The translations under genes and the position numbers were made by a program. A DNA stretch of 64,000 nt, from positions 868,001 through 932,000 of the forward strand of contig CP126207.1 in NCBI GenBank assembly GCA_030272155.1, read 5' to 3'. Below are positions 19,458 through 38,705 of the stretch, one piece after another; within the stretch, counting starts at the first letter, position 1; every line of letters begins with the position of its first letter. The DNA is from Tetradesmus obliquus (lineage: Eukaryota > Chlorophyta > Chlorophyceae > Sphaeropleales > Scenedesmaceae). The notes under the pieces are model-generated. The model was not told where the DNA came from. It did not search any database and saw only the letters and a list, made by a program, of their open reading frames with translations.

Positions 19458-22423
19458 TCAATGCAACCGCCGCCAGCCCATCACCCACTTGTCCCAGTCA
19501 GTCAGGTTTGCATAGGCGGCTGCATAATCCATGGTTGATTTTGCACTTGAAAAGCCTGCTAGCGGCGGCGCAGCTACATACCCTGCCACCTCCAAATGCT
19601 CTATCATGTTGGCGTACAAAAGGTCGACAAATGGCGTCCGCAGGCGCAGGTTGGATGTCCTCACCTGCGCCAGCGCCTTGCGCGCAAAGCGCGGCGTTGC
19701 TATGTATCCCAATGTGCACAATGCTTGCCGTGCAACCCTCACGTGGTCACCTAGTACTGCGCCGCGCTTCTCAGTGCAGGTGTCCACGTAAAGCACATCC
19801 CAATCCTGCAGAGCAGATTTGCAGGCAGACATAAGTCACATTCTTCAGCTTGTCCAAACAAATACTCAGGTACAGCAAAGCCCAGGCCTTCAGGGAAAAT
19901 TGCAGGCAAACAAGCAATAGCACCGTTGCATGACCACTGCACTGCAATCTTTCAATTTACGCAGCAGTTGAAGGCTGTGCGATGTCTGCGCAGGTCATTT
20001 CAGCGGAGGCTTGTGCTGCTGCAGCCTATACTGACTGCTTTTGTGCTGCAAGCACTCGCACTGCATGCGCTTGTGCTGCTGCAACCTGTACTCACTGCAC
20101 TTGCGCTGCAAGCACTCGCACTGCATGCGCTTGTACTGCTGCAACTAGTCCGGGATGCACTTGCACTGCGTGCGCTTGTACTGCATATGCTTGTACTGCT
20201 GGAACTTGTGCTGCTGCAACCTGTCCTGACGCTTGTACTGCATGTGCTTGTACTGCCTGTGAGTTTCCACGAGCGTCTAGCTGTGATTCCACAGTTGCAG
20301 TGCTTGCAACTGCCCTCTCCATCAACTGCTGCCATTGCCAGTCTCACATCTTGGCAGGCTTTTTTGGCCCATCCCCGCATTACAGTGCAGAGCTGTCACT
20401 GCAGTTGTTACTGACATTTGTCACTAACAGATCATTACTGCAGCTGTGACCGACACACCCACCTGAGGCAGCTCTTGCAGAGCTGCAAGCACCCTGATGT
20501 ACCATGCATCCTTGTTTCTGCCCGCCTCAGGCAGGTTGACATCATCTTCCAAGATGACTGCTGTCCTGTTTTCCTTGAGGATGCGATCTAGATTCTGGTA
20601 GTGTGACACATCCACAGCCACCTTTTGACGGTGGAACCTGTATCTCTCAGCATCTTTCCAGTGCCTGAGCCGGTAGCCGCGCACAAATCTGCAGACAGAC
20701 CCGCAGACAGAGAGTGCGGCAAACACACGACATGCCATTCAGAGCTCAGCACATGAGGGTTTGAGCGGGTCCACCTGGTCCAGCTTTGCTTGAAGGTGCG
20801 CAGCTTTGCATCAACTGCATATACATTCGTCCTAAATTATGACATGCCATGCAGAGCTCTGCACATGACATGCCATGCAGAGCACATTCTCAGGTTCATC
20901 CTGGTTGGTACTGCTACATCATTCGCACGTGATGTAGCCATGCCGGCCTGCTCTGCGCTCTGACCTGCGATGTGATACCAATCTGCATGCCACACGGTGG
21001 GTCCAAGAGGCCAGAAGAAGTGGCTTGGGTGCACGCTAGCTACATTCAAAGGCCCGGGTTAGTGCACTGCGCTTACTCACTTCTTGACATCCGAAAGCGG
21101 GATGGATGTGTTGGCGGCATCAACTGCATCGACAAGCTCGTAGGTCACACCTGCATGACATGCAAGAAGGCAGTGCTCATTGCTACTGATCTGTGCATAC
21201 TCACTTCTCGACATCAGCTGTTGGGATAGACGTGTTACTTTTTAAAATTACTGGCATCAACTGCGTCCACAAGCTCGAAGGTCACACAAGCATGAGAGGA
21301 GGCAGCGAGCAACGCAGGCTCAGGGCGTGCAGTGTTGTCGCGTACAGTCATACTGTACGAACACGCGAGGCATGGCAAAGCACCTGTTGAGCACAGCAGG
21401 CAGCTGTTGCTGATGGTAGGTATGCAGCTGCAACCATTGCTGCGTGCGCCTTCCTGCATCATCAGCATTGCGCACTGCCGCCATGACAGCTGCAGGCTGC
21501 AGGACACCATGTCTGTGCCTGCGTACCTAAACATGGCATAAAGTTTTGCCTGCGCGTGCCGCACCTGCTGCTTCAAGGACCTTTCTGACTGTTGTGCGGC
21601 GCTCCGTTGCGCGGGCGAGAGAGATCACCCGCACTGGCAGCTCCTCCCGAAGCTGCTGCGCTGTCATGTTTTGGTACGTGGCGTCTTTGGGCATGATGCG
21701 TTTGGCCGCTTCAAGCTCCTTCCACTTGCTCTCGGGCACTTTAACCCTCAGAACTCCCCTGTAACAGGCATGGCAGGACAGGAGGCAGCAGCAGGTCCTG
21801 CTACTTGTAAGCAGCCAACGCAGCAGCTGGAATGTAATTGTCACAGTTACCCGCGCCGCAACATGTGCAGTGTCTGCAGCAGGCACGTGATTCCCAAAGT
21901 GCACGGAAAAGGGTGACTTCATTGCCTGGGACCACAACGCAAGTGAGTGAACCCAAAAGAACACGACGCACACTCTTGCGATTGCATTCTGGCGACAGCA
22001 GACTGCAAGGCGGGTGGGTGGGGCTTTGGTAGGCAGCATGCAGGGGTCAGACAGCAACTGATGCGTGGAGAAGGGCAGGTGTGCATGCGGATTGATCGGG
22101 CATGGTGATGCAGGCGCTGCACTAGTATTCAGCTGTGCAGCAGTCTCTCCTGCAAGTGTGCCATGATCATGCAGCAGTACTGGTTGCTACTGATGCAGCA
22201 CTGCAGACAGCCAGCTGACGAAGCTGTTGGCTGACAGCGCAAGTGACTCGCTGCTTTATGTTGAAACGCACCTCATCTTCCAAGATGTGATGTCAACGTC
22301 ATGTGTGCTCCTCCACTGAGCCCATAGCTGGGCACCCAGCAAAGCAGACATCAGAGTCACCAGCGCTATAGCTACTCGAGTCTTGCGTGCAGCCCCAAAC
22401 CACCGTCCCTTTTGCCTTTTCAT
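19458..22423 (-). CDS. GT25-like glycosyltransferase, left copy
   Basis: GT25 enzymes include LPS and collagen galactosyltransferases; here a Golgi sugar transferase of unknown acceptor is inferred. Exons on minus: 22423-22272, 21758-21565, 21150-21081, 21035-20901, 20688-20463, 19805-19458 (152, 194, 70, 135, 226 and 348 nt), about 374 aa with consistent phases. The N-terminus has a membrane anchor (IALVTLMSALLGAQLWAQW). Motifs: VRVISLARATERR (GT25 start), YELVDAVDAANTSIPLSDVK, WPLGPTVWHADWYH, AVILEDDVNLPEAG, and a C-terminal domain ending DKWVMGWRRLH. Oddity: after exon 4 (ACCAG) the sequence reads GATGAA, whereas the right copy has GTTGAA, so the donor seems lost here. Exon 4 begins after a TAG acceptor. 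Confidence 0.72.
20009..20165 (-). repeat. Two to three 60-bp minisatellite units in GT25 intron 5
   Basis: The same unit that is expanded at 54.0-55.0 kb is present here only in about two degenerate to good copies plus a partial one. This is the short allele-like state in the left arm. Confidence 0.85.
21240..21310 (-). repeat. Decayed duplicate of GT25 exon 3 (left arm)
   Basis: On the minus strand, GTGTGACC then GAGCTTGTGGACGCAGTTGATGCCAG-type sequence precedes the real exon 3 by about 120 bp. It encodes ELVDAVDASNF and then loses the frame. The right arm has the same extra copy (52893-52985), so this duplication is older than the inverted duplication. Confidence 0.75.
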
Positions 22424-22939
22424 TGTGATCTGCGAAGTCAAGAGGCACGCCAGGTGCCTATGCTGCACGGGGCTTCAACCACTCTTCACGCACGTATGGT
22501 CAGGCTGTTTGCAGCATCTGCTTGGCATGGCGAGTTCGGCCCGGCAGTTTTAGAAATTATAAAAGGTATGTGTTATCTAGTGGCTTCTTTGCTGACGTAG
22601 CCCAGCAGCAGCTTGCAGTCGTCTGGTCAGTTCAAAAAAATGCCGTGGATTTGCCGTAGCTCAACCATGCTTGCACATGGAATTCATGAACAAGCAATAT
22701 GTGATCGGGTGGAGTGCCCCCGGGGTACACAAGTTCCGCATACCATCGGATCAGCCCTAGGCCCGAGTCGAGCTGCTTCCTGGGCGCTGTGAGCGTGGCA
22801 AGTGCAGCGGTTGCCGGATTTAAAAACTGACTCTTATTTCAATTATTCCTTCCGTTGTCTGGATGCAGTTTTAGGTCCATCCATATGTTGAAGGTCCGCT
22901 TACATCGTCACTGCAGGTGGCCGGGCACCGTGCCCTGTG

Positions 22940-23235
22940 ATAGTAGACTACAAGGCGGGAGGATGGGGCTCTGGTAGCCAACATGCAGGGAATCGAAAAG
23001 CAAGTCTTGGTGATGAGCTCAGGGACATGCAAATGCTTCCAACACGGTGATGACATCACTGCTGTGGCACTCAGGCAGTGCAGCAAACTCTCCTGCAAGT
23101 GCCACTGGCTCAGTGAGCCATGAACAAGCAGCAGTACTAGTTGCGGCTGATGTGGCGGTCCGTTACGGCCAGCTGACAGAACCATATGCTCAACACACGT
23201 TTGTTGTCAGAATGTTGCTGCCGTGTCAATGGGGT
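22940..23235. repeat. Extra copy of GT25 intron 1 sequence
   Basis: CTACAAGGCGGGAGGATGGG through AGCAGTACTAGTTGC and GCCAGCTGACAGAACC resembles the intron 1 sequence at about 22000-22215 in the same orientation (GCAAGGCGGGTGGGTGGGGC, AGCAGTACTGGTTGC, GCCAGCTGACGAAG). It is a local direct duplication upstream of the left GT25 copy. Confidence 0.65.
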
Positions 23236-23808
23236 GTGTGCTGCTTCAGTACTGGAGCAGTACTGCTGCTTGCCGCAAGGCTTGGCGATGAGGGCCTGCC
23301 AGGTCACTGTTGAGATGGCCAATTTGGCATGCCTTTAATACAAATTTCATAGTCGCGTGTACAGCACTATGTAAGCCTTACGCGCTTGGTCAAGCTTTGG
23401 ACGAGGGCAAGCTGCCTGACTCAGTGAGCAGTCCTGCCTAGCTGTCCTCCGTCACCCCTGCTGCCGTCACATTCTGGCACTTCCGGCACCGATACTGCTC
23501 AAACCAGCCACGTTCAAGAAATCTGCTGCTGAGGCGCCCGTCAAATCTACACAACAGTGGCAAAACTTTAAACGATAGGATATCGCAGGCATCTCACCGC
23601 GAGATCAGGGGTCAACGCACAGTTACTGGATGGGCGCCAAGTGACTGCTGTTTGACACTCCCATCCAACCGGCAGATGATCGCCTCCAATCAAGGCACAA
23701 GAGCATCATTACCACATACGAAACTATGCAATAAGGCATAAACAGCCTCTTTGTCCAACCAGTGTTGCATGTGACGCCGCGATCGTAATACGCCACAACT
23801 TGGCCGTC

Positions 23809-31155
<7,347 letters not shown>

Positions 31156-31214
31156 GTGCAGAGCACAACAGCATGCTCACACTTGCCTGAGTACCAAATT
31201 GCTGTGGGCCAAGT

Positions 31215-31375
31215 TTTGTAAATGCTACAGGTGTTGCACAGGTGCTGTACTGGTGCTGTACTGGTGCTGTACTGGTGCTGTACATGTGCTGTACATGAGT
31301 TGAACATGCGCTGTGCTGCAGCCGCACTGGTGCAGCACTGGTGCTGTATTGGTGTTGTACTGGTGCTGCATGAGC
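31215..31375. repeat. 12-bp tandem repeat (GGTGCTGTACTG type)
   Basis: GGTGCTGTACTG repeats several times, with variants (CATGTGCTGTACAT, TGGTGCTGTATTGG), just 3' of the STELLO-like stop codon. The rest of 31156-31680 shows no gene. Confidence 0.8.
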
Positions 31376-31683
31376 CGCAAATGTGGTTTGGTCTGTCTCC
31401 TATGTGTGGCGATGTGGCTACAACACAGTGGACCCAAGCTCAGCCTTTCTGAAGCCTTGCAACAGCAGGCTGCATTGCAATGCCAACTGGTCATTAGCAG
31501 CACTCTCTCCTGCACTCGGAGAGCCACATGCTCTTTGCCATTGAACGCAGATGCTGCAGATGTTGTGCCAGTGCTGCAGCGGCAGCATGCGTGCATTGAT
31601 GTTGGACATGTGGATGGTGATGCAAGTGAGGAGAAAGAGAGGCATTGTACCGCACAGGAAGTGCCACTGCACTTACAACTGCT

Positions 31684-31724
31684 TTCCCTAACCATTCCCT
31701 AAGCCGTTCCCTAAGGCTTCCCTA
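31684..31724. repeat. Left TTCCCTAA array
   Basis: Four units at about 11-bp spacing: TTCCCTAACCA, TTCCCTAAGCCG, TTCCCTAAGGC, TTCCCTATATCG. The reverse complement of the array at 35147-35188 has the same structure, so the two may be the inverted ends of a 3.5-kb element. Confidence 0.7.
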
Positions 31725-31732
31725 TATCGTGG

Positions 31733-31804
31733 ATAGGGAACGGTTAGGGAATCCCTATTAGGGACAAATGTCTTCCCTAATAGGGATTCCCTACCGTTCC
31801 CTAT
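31733..31804. repeat. Near-perfect palindrome with 9-nt loop
   Basis: Arms of about 31-32 bases (ATAGGGAACGG...TATTAGGGA and its reverse complement, differing by one base) flank CAAATGTCT. It is built from the same TAGGGA words as the neighbouring array. It could be a hairpin at a transposon end or a tiny palindromic element. Confidence 0.85.
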
Positions 31805-32283
31805 TTCTCCAGTATCGCAAAAATGCCGTAATAAGTTGTATTACACGCCCAAAACATATTCTAATACATACTGTGATACACGGAACACATTCGGAGCAGC
31901 TCCGTGGTTCGGTGCTCTGCATCAGTGCCCCGCAGTGCCTTAGCTGCACCATGAAATCGAGGCAGGCACTCAGCAGCACCCAAGGTCTGCTGCCAATCGA
32001 AAATCCAAAACCACAGAACAAACATCATGACAAAAATGATGTGCCTGCCCGCCCGAGTCAGGCAAAGTTGATCTATTGCAGCCCTGCTGCCTTGCACAAC
32101 ACAGTCTGTAGGACACATGCTGGCTCTGTTGCTGCTGCTGCTGTACAAACAACTGCCAGTTGTTTGCCAGTGGTTGTGCAGACATGTTGGCTCAAACAAA
32201 AGAAGAGAACACGTGCACTCCACAGCTGTTGCAATGCAGGTAGTTTTGCTGCCGTGCTACATCACAACTGCCGGCACACACAT

Positions 32284-33930
32284 CTAAGGTACATCACAGT
32301 TGGCCTCCCACTCTCGCTCCAGTTTTTTGATAGTAGCGTGCTTGCGCTTGCCCTGCCGATGTTTGCCCTGCCACTGCTTGCTCTGCTGCATTGCCGCTTG
32401 GTCTCTGCCTCATGCACGTGCTGAGCGCCTTGCTGCAGCATCGTCTGGCAGGCGCCTCTTGACAGGCCAGCATCAGGAGGCACAGGTCAGGCATAGCACA
32501 AAACACCTACAGCAACACGGCAACAGCAAAATCAGCCAGCATTAGGACTGCCAGAATAAAGGCAAGCAAGTGTAGCTGGTGCTGAGCCGCAGAACCTGTC
32601 AGGGCCTGCAGAGGGCGTGCTTCATGTTGTTGACATCAGCGCCCACAGCAGCATACTCAGACCCTCTGGTGCATTCAGCAGCGGCGTGCTGTGGAATGCT
32701 GCAGCACTGCGCCCCAGCAGAAAAGGCGCCAGCAGGCAGCAGCGCTGTACAACATCACTGCTCAACAGCTGGCAGCGTCACGCAGTGCAGGCTGTCCAAC
32801 TGCTGCTGTGGGTATGCCGCACCTGCGTCTGGCACTCCCTGCTGCAGCACGCAGCCTGGCCGCAGCCTGCGCACTTGTTGGCGCGCTCCTTGCTGCACAC
32901 CTGCACGGCGGCAGCAGCGCACCTGGCACTGTTAGCATGCTGACATGTGTGAAATCGGCTGACCAAGCAGCAGCTGCCAGGGCTTGCAGCACCAAGAACC
33001 AGGGCTGGATACAGCAACCAGAAAAGCACACGTGGCTGACGCCAATTGCCAGGTTGTACAAGCTCTATCACAGACAGCGGCAGCAGTAGCAGCAGCAGGC
33101 AGCACCAGCAACACAAAAAGATCAGCAGCAGCAGGCGCTGCAGCCACCCCACGCACCTTGCACAGTGTGTGCAGCTTCACGTCAGCAGGCAGCGGCCGCA
33201 GCGGCAGCAGAAAGCTGGCCCGGGACTCGCTGCCACGCCAGGAGCCCTCTTGCGCTGACACGTAGTCGGCCGGCAGCAGCTCTGCATGCATGTGTGCATG
33301 GCGGCAGCGCGGGCGGCATGTGCAGTGAGTGGTGCTGGCATCCATCGCACGCAAGGGTTGCTTGCACAGCTGCCAGTGTGCAACAGATGACAGCGGCCGG
33401 TGCTTCATGCAGAACGAAGGGTAGCAGCAGCAGCAACAACAGCTATGTTAACCAACAATGCAGCTGCAGCTCAACTCATGTTTGTGCTGTGCTGACATGA
33501 TCTTACCTGTGTCACTGTCCCTGCAAGCACTTGCAGCAGTGCGGCAGCACCGCGAGAACGGTAGAGCAGCAGTCGCCTGAGGCAGGCGTGCATCCTGTGT
33601 TGTATCATTGCTGGTAGCCGAAGTGCTGCACATAACAACATCAAGCAAACAAAGCCAGGTGGCACATACATAAAGGCGCACACCCAAGCAGCTGTGCAGT
33701 CCTGTCAGGCCATTGCGCACACAGACAGCGTTGAATCCGTGGCAACCCTACAAACTGTAATAGACTGCCAATCATTGCTGCAGCGTGCATAGCTGCGTGC
33801 ATACGTAACAAGGGCAGGGCTGCATGGTCAGCTGTCTCAAAAGCAGATAACCCTTCTCACCTCTACTGTTCCACGAGCGTGACAGTAATGGCGCAACTGC
33901 AAGGCAGCATCGTCCCATATGGCAGCGCTC
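32284..33930 (-). CDS. MYND-type zinc-finger protein
   Basis: MYND fingers bind proline-rich partners; in algae they are a large family of mostly unknown role. Three minus-strand exons fit in phase: 33281-33157 (ELLPADYVSAQEGSWRGSES to TLCK), 32900-32823 (VCSKERANKCAGCGQAACCS then RECQTQ) and 32385-32284 (QSKQWQGKHRQGKRKHATIK to the stop after CDVP). The middle exon gives the C-x2-C and C-S-x2-C-Q core; the last gives W and H, but the final Cys of the canonical finger is not at its usual place. Likely upstream exons: 33610-33507 (LLLYRSRGAAALLQVLAGTV) and one ending at 33861 (WDDAALQLRHYCHARGTVE). The start is unresolved. The gene lies between the two TTCCCTAA arrays. Confidence 0.6.
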
Positions 33931-34296
33931 AACTGTTTGTGCACCGCACAGTGTTGTGTGCCCACGTATCACAGGAGGCATATGGTGTGCCCACGTATCA
34001 CAGGAGACATTTGGCTGAGCAGTCCTACATGCCTACATAGCTGTAAACAGCATGCTGCCTGGTGCTGCAGCAGGCAGTGCTGCTGCCTCCTCCACAAACA
34101 TGCTGCTCGCACAAAGCAGTATAGCTGCTATACACGAACATTTTATACGCAGATGAAGCACTTTATAACCCCTGGAGGCGGCAGTGCATCAGCCACTTTG
34201 CAAAGGCAGCAGCAGCTCCTGCCCCTGGCACTGTCTAGCAACATTGCTGCACCAACCTCAGCGGATCAGTCCAGGGATGACAGCCACCGTAGCCAC

Positions 34297-34463
34297 CTGA
34301 CATCTGCAGGATATGGGCTGCGCGATCGATGTTGATTGAGCAAGAAAACGCCCATTGCTGCAACCACCCAGTGCACTGGAGGTCGACCACCACTGATCCG
34401 ATCCATGCAGCGCCCGATGAGACCTCTTGCCGGCCCAGTAGCTGTGTGTGATGTCTGAGACAT
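34297..34463 (-). CDS. Possible first exon of a membrane protein, unknown
   Basis: A minus-strand frame starts MSQTSHTATGPARGLIG, has a short hydrophobic stretch (PVHWVVAAMGVFLL) and ends at a donor (GATGTCAG|GTGGCT). It is upstream of the MYND gene on the same strand and could be its first exon or that of another gene. Weak evidence. The rest of 33931-35146 shows nothing else I can support; a second weak minus frame lies near 34800-35000. Confidence 0.25.
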
Positions 34464-35146
34464 CTCAATCGCTGTCGAGGCCCGGCCAACCGATGCTATA
34501 GACCGAACGTGTGAGTGCTTCAGGAGCAGCAGGTTGCTGCGGGAGCGTCGAATCGCAAGATAAAGTAATAAATGCACGAGGGTGTCGTTTTGTGGTTTAA
34601 AGACGGCAAGTTGCGCTTATGCAGCTTCCATCTGTTTCGCCCCCAGTCAAATGTCTTGGCATCACACCTGTGACAGAGCTATGTTTGACGGCAGCTTGCA
34701 TTATATCACGTACAAGAGTGTGCTTTGTATTTGATTTCAACGTTTCACCGAGCACCATCACTTGGTAAGCGTGATTTCGCTCGTGGCACTAGTGAAGCTG
34801 CTGCATCTGCTGCAGCCCAGTGCCGCAGGCAGGTCCACTTGAAGTGTGCAGAAGTGCAGCACAAGTTGCGCTGATACACGCAGAAGCAAAATTGATCGTA
34901 CTTATATTGTACTTCAGCCAACGGCAAAGATGCACAACACGCAGCACCTTCAGCAGCACTAGTATCAGCAGCAGCAGCAGCTGACTGCAGTCAGCAGGAC
35001 TCACTGCAGGAGCAGGCACAGCAATGGTGAGGGTCGCCTATCCGGCTGCCAGCTTCAACATAAGTACAAGTAGACAATATATTATATATTACAGTGCGTT
35101 TAACACTCTACAGGCTCTGTATATGCGAGAAATAGCTGCTGCAATT

Positions 35147-35188
35147 TTTAGGGAATGGCTAGGGAAGGGTTAGGGAACGGTTAGGGAA
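35147..35188. repeat. Right TTAGGGAA array
   Basis: Reads TTTAGGGAATGG, CTAGGGAAGGG, TTAGGGAACGG, TTAGGGAATG. Its reverse complement matches the left array at 31684-31724 in motif and spacing. No clear target-site duplication was found outside the two arrays. Confidence 0.7.
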
Positions 35189-37917
35189 TGAGTCCTGACC
35201 AGAGTGTGCCTCTGCACTGCAGGGCTGCGTTGAAGAAACACAGCACGATGGTTGCAAGCACGATCATAACAAATGTTGCAAACCCTTCGAGTTGGTGCAT
35301 TACAGTGGGTTGTGCTGTTGCTGAACCAATCACCTTCACTGAGGCAAGACGTCCCAACAGGGCAGGGGGGCTTCTGGACCAGCATTGCTTGACGGGGGGC
35401 AGTTGTGCATTGACCATGCCTAAACCTGTCATTTTACAGCATCATGTGCGATCGGCTGGACAACGGCATACAAGCTGTAGCAGGCAAGCAATCACATGCA
35501 ACAGGCGCCATGCCTGGCAAAGCGTTGGCTGTGTCATCAGGTTGACAGCTTGCCGGCCTTGGATATGATCGTGGTTTTTGACTGAATGCATAGGCACCTA
35601 GTAAGGACGTGCCTGCTGCTCTTGACCACGCCGGGAGTACATGGTACAGTCGTCTTCAGTTGCAGGCCAGATCAGTTGTTGGCTAGATCAGCTGTTGGCC
35701 AGTAGTGTTGTAGCGGCTGTGCCCTTGTGGGGACATATTGCATTTGGGCCCTTCAGAGGTGCCATGCATGATAAGGAACAGATGTGTGGTGTTGCTGGTG
35801 GTTCAGCAGCCGCACTGCACCAGCAAGCACCAGTACTTTGCACCTGCACTCAGCATCAGCATTAACTGCCTGCTCCCCAATGGTACAACAGCGCGGCTTT
35901 GTTACAACTGCACAACTGAGGTGACGTCAGTACTGCGTATGCAGTGCTCATGCTGTGCTGATGCCAGTATGCAGTGCTGATGCAGCACTACATACGCCAT
36001 CGACAGCAGCCACGTCGGCTCCTGCAGCAGCGGCAACAACTTTTGGCCACCCGAGCGCTTCAGGTGCTCTTGGCTCCTCGCTTGACCTTCAGTTTGAAGG
36101 CTGCAGCAGAGGCAGCTGCCTAGGTGCAGGCACTTCTCATTGCCCCTACATGCCGTGCGCAGCTCATATGCTGGTATCCGACAGTTTTACGGGCAAAAGG
36201 GGGTTGTTTGTGCGTTGCGCTCCTTTGCACTGGCTGTTAGCAATGTGCAGCATGGCTGCTTGTTTACAGCAGCCTTGCTCAGCACCTGCACATTGTGCAG
36301 CACCCCAGCTGTGTACAAGCTGCCTGTGCAGCCCGGCACGTGGCCCTGCTGGGAGCATTGCTCAACTTGAAGGGTACCCTGCACCGGTGCAGCCCATGTA
36401 CAGGATTAGTTGTTGACATGGAGACGCCAGTCAATTGCATGCAAGCATGCTTGTGGTACATCATACTAGCCGTGGTGGGAGAATTGCTCCATGGTGCGCA
36501 CCCTGGCCAGGGTGCAGTCCACGGATATTGAATTTTGATTGGGTGTGTTTGGCGTCTTGGCAAGCTTGACTGTTCTTGTAGGAGCTGGCAAGCCAGCCAT
36601 GGCGCAACGTTTTTTGCCATGACACATTGGGCTGATTGCAAGGCCAGAGGGCAGTGAACACCATGTAAAATGACGAATTCTAGACAAAGCCAGGATGCCG
36701 AAGCACGCTGGTCATGCACAGCTGCGCACCTTCAAGCAATGCTGAGCCAGAAGACCCCCGCCAAAGTCTCCATGTAGCGGGAACATATGTCGCATCGCCA
36801 AACTGCTTGACTCAGCGCTACCACTATGAAAAAAATGTGCAGCGTGTTCTGAGTTGTGTCAGAGTGCCTCGTACATCAAGGCAACCGAAGGAGGGTGCAG
36901 TAGGCTTGCACACCTCTTTCGACGACACCCCCTGCTTACACAGCCTATGCCGTTGATGCTCATGCACAACAATGCATCCTCGCACAATCCCGCAACACAT
37001 CCTGAATGCTGTGCGGCAGAGGTGATGGAATGCATCGGCATACCGAATGCATGGACGCCGTTCACGGTTCATAGTGCTGTCCCAACCGGCACCGGTGCAC
37101 TACTAGCACAGTACACCCCAGCAGCTGCCAGCTGCAGTGCACACCACCTCTAAACACCACGCCGGTCCTTGATGCACGTCAGTACTGACGCCCGGGCATG
37201 TACTGTTGCTGCAGGGGCGGCCCTGTATGTATGTAACTACACCCCTTGGCTGCTGCGCTCAAACAATTTCAGCCCTCAAGAACATTCAGGCATGCCAGCA
37301 GCCATAATGTTATGGGCAACAAGCGAGCAGCGTGTGTCCTGCAGCCACACGGCTATCACGGTCACTAAGTAGTACGTCTCTCTCACGCTTACATCTCTCT
37401 CTCGACCACTGTTCAACTAACGCTGTTCACGAACCCCCACACATCTTGCCAGTCCCTCATCCAGGTGCCCGACCACTGACGGAGTGGTTTCGGACGGTCA
37501 CGTTTGGAGGGGCTTTAGACGGAGTCCAACCGCTCCTTATAAACCTGCAGATACATACACACTCGCATGAGCATGAGCATGGGCATGGGGCATCAGCAAA
37601 CACTGTAGGCATTGGCAGCTGGGAGCTGCAGCTGCATGTAACTGTGCAATCAGCGTTGTGTGAAACCAGATTGTCGCTGCATGCTGCGCGGCGCAACGCA
37701 GTGTTGTTACTTGAAGGTTCGGATGCTGGTGCCTGCAAAGGAGCACCTGCAGCAGCCCAACTTAAACGAGCACAGCACATTACATGTAGACTGCTTGCAT
37801 GCACAGATGCATGCTGTCTGTCAGCAGCTGCTGCAGTCCAACACCAAACATTGACTGTAACTTTGTATGTTATGCAGCAGCATAATCGTTGATCGTAACA
37901 TTCAATGTAACACTCAC
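35189..37917. other. No gene recognised
   Basis: Several 80-190 aa open frames overlap on both strands without motifs or convincing junctions. GCTCATGCTGTGCTGATGCC-like words repeat near 35935-35990, and a GAGCATGAGCATGGGCATGG simple repeat lies near 37568-37590. CCTTATAAACC near 37536 resembles a TATA box but has no gene after it that I can name. Confidence 0.3.
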
Positions 37918-38301
37918 CAGTTGTTGCCGACCTTCCAGCTGGCATCGTCCCTAGTGCGTGAGTGGAAGTTCTAGCCCTTGCGCTTCAGCAAATTGCGCAT
38001 TGCGCTGTCTTTCTCGGGGTTGCTGCCGTCTGCTTCCACCACGATGACGTTGAACGTCACACAGTCAAAGTCCAGTGCCTGCAGCAGAGCCAAACACAAT
38101 CTGCTCGTCCACAAAGTGCACGACTGAGCGGTTGCCGCAGATCGCTGCGGGCACGTTGATGTCATCCGGCCCGCGGGCGGTTCTTGACCAGCCTAGAGAA
38201 CGAGATGGGGCTGCCCTCAATCAACATTCCGCGCCAGGACAAAGCGTGGTGCATCCACACTGTGTTTGACAGCGTGACGCTAGGCCATCCAGGCCGCCCA
38301 C
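37918..38301 (-). pseudogene. FkbM-family methyltransferase pseudogene fragment
   Basis: On the minus strand a piece after a CCTGCAG acceptor reads WMHHALSWRGMLIEGSPISF and SRLVKNRPRA. After a one-base frame change it continues DDINVPAAICGNRSVVHFVD. Only about 20 bases of intron-like sequence separate this from ALDFDCVTFNVIVVEADGSN and PEKDSAMRNLLKRKG, where an in-frame TAG follows before FHSRTRDDASWKVGNN and a GTGAGT donor. These are typical FkbM segments (LSWRGMLIE, NRPRA, VEADGSN), but the frame change, the stop and the missing middle part make it a broken copy. It is not closely similar to FkbM-1, -2 or -3. Confidence 0.68.
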
Positions 38302-38332
38302 CTGCAGGGGCGTAGGTAGCAGCAGCGCACGC

Positions 38333-38705
38333 CGTGTTCAGCATAGTGACGTTCACGCAGCATCACGCCGTGTTCAATGTAGTGAGTTCACGCAGCAGCA
38401 CGCAGTGTTCAGCATAGTGACGTTCAGGCAGCAACACACAGTGTTCAACGTAGTGAAGTTCACGCAGCAGCACGCAGTGTTCAGCATAGTGAAGATCACG
38501 CAGCAGCAAACAGTGTTCAGCATAGTGAAGTTCACGCAGCAGCACGCAATGTTCAGCATAGTGAGGTTCACGCAGCAGCACACAGTGTTCAGCATAGTGA
38601 AGTTCACGCAGCAGCACGCGGTTCTCAACACATTGAAGTTCACACAACAGCGCACAGTGTTCGGCATAGTGAAGTTCACGCAGCACATAGTGAAGTTCAC
38701 GCAGC
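38333..38705. repeat. Minisatellite, 36-bp unit, about ten copies
   Basis: Unit GTTCACGCAGCAGCACGCAG plus TGTTCAGCATAGTGAA. The length is a multiple of three, so long His/Leu/Cys-rich frames appear on both strands; these are artefacts. It begins close to the FkbM pseudogene acceptor, whose local sequence (GTTCAGCATAGTGACGTTCACG) is the first unit. Confidence 0.9.

Larger units (their letters stand above)
18136..23735 (+). repeat. Left arm of a large inverted duplication
   Basis: From about 18136 (CCACAGCTGGGTACTTAAG) to about 23735 this sequence is the reverse complement, with indels, of 47605-57815. Similarity is very high in the GT25 exons and lower in introns and flanks. The arm contains the GT25-like gene on the minus strand, a decayed extra copy of its exon 3, two or three minisatellite units and, at its inner end, a segment (23330-23735) that gives the empty target site of the CACTA element found in the right arm. 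Confidence 0.88.

Noticed and set aside
31684-35188. Interstitial telomere repeats
   Set aside because: The TTAGGG-like words are separated by varying CCG/CCA/GGC bases at 11-bp spacing and occur in only four units per end, unlike a telomere tract.
36279-36719. 146-aa minus-strand protein
   Set aside because: Overlaps several equally long frames on the other strand and has no recognisable domain or splice context.
38333-38705. CRISPR-like array
   Set aside because: Units are contiguous with no unique spacers, and the sequence is clearly eukaryotic.
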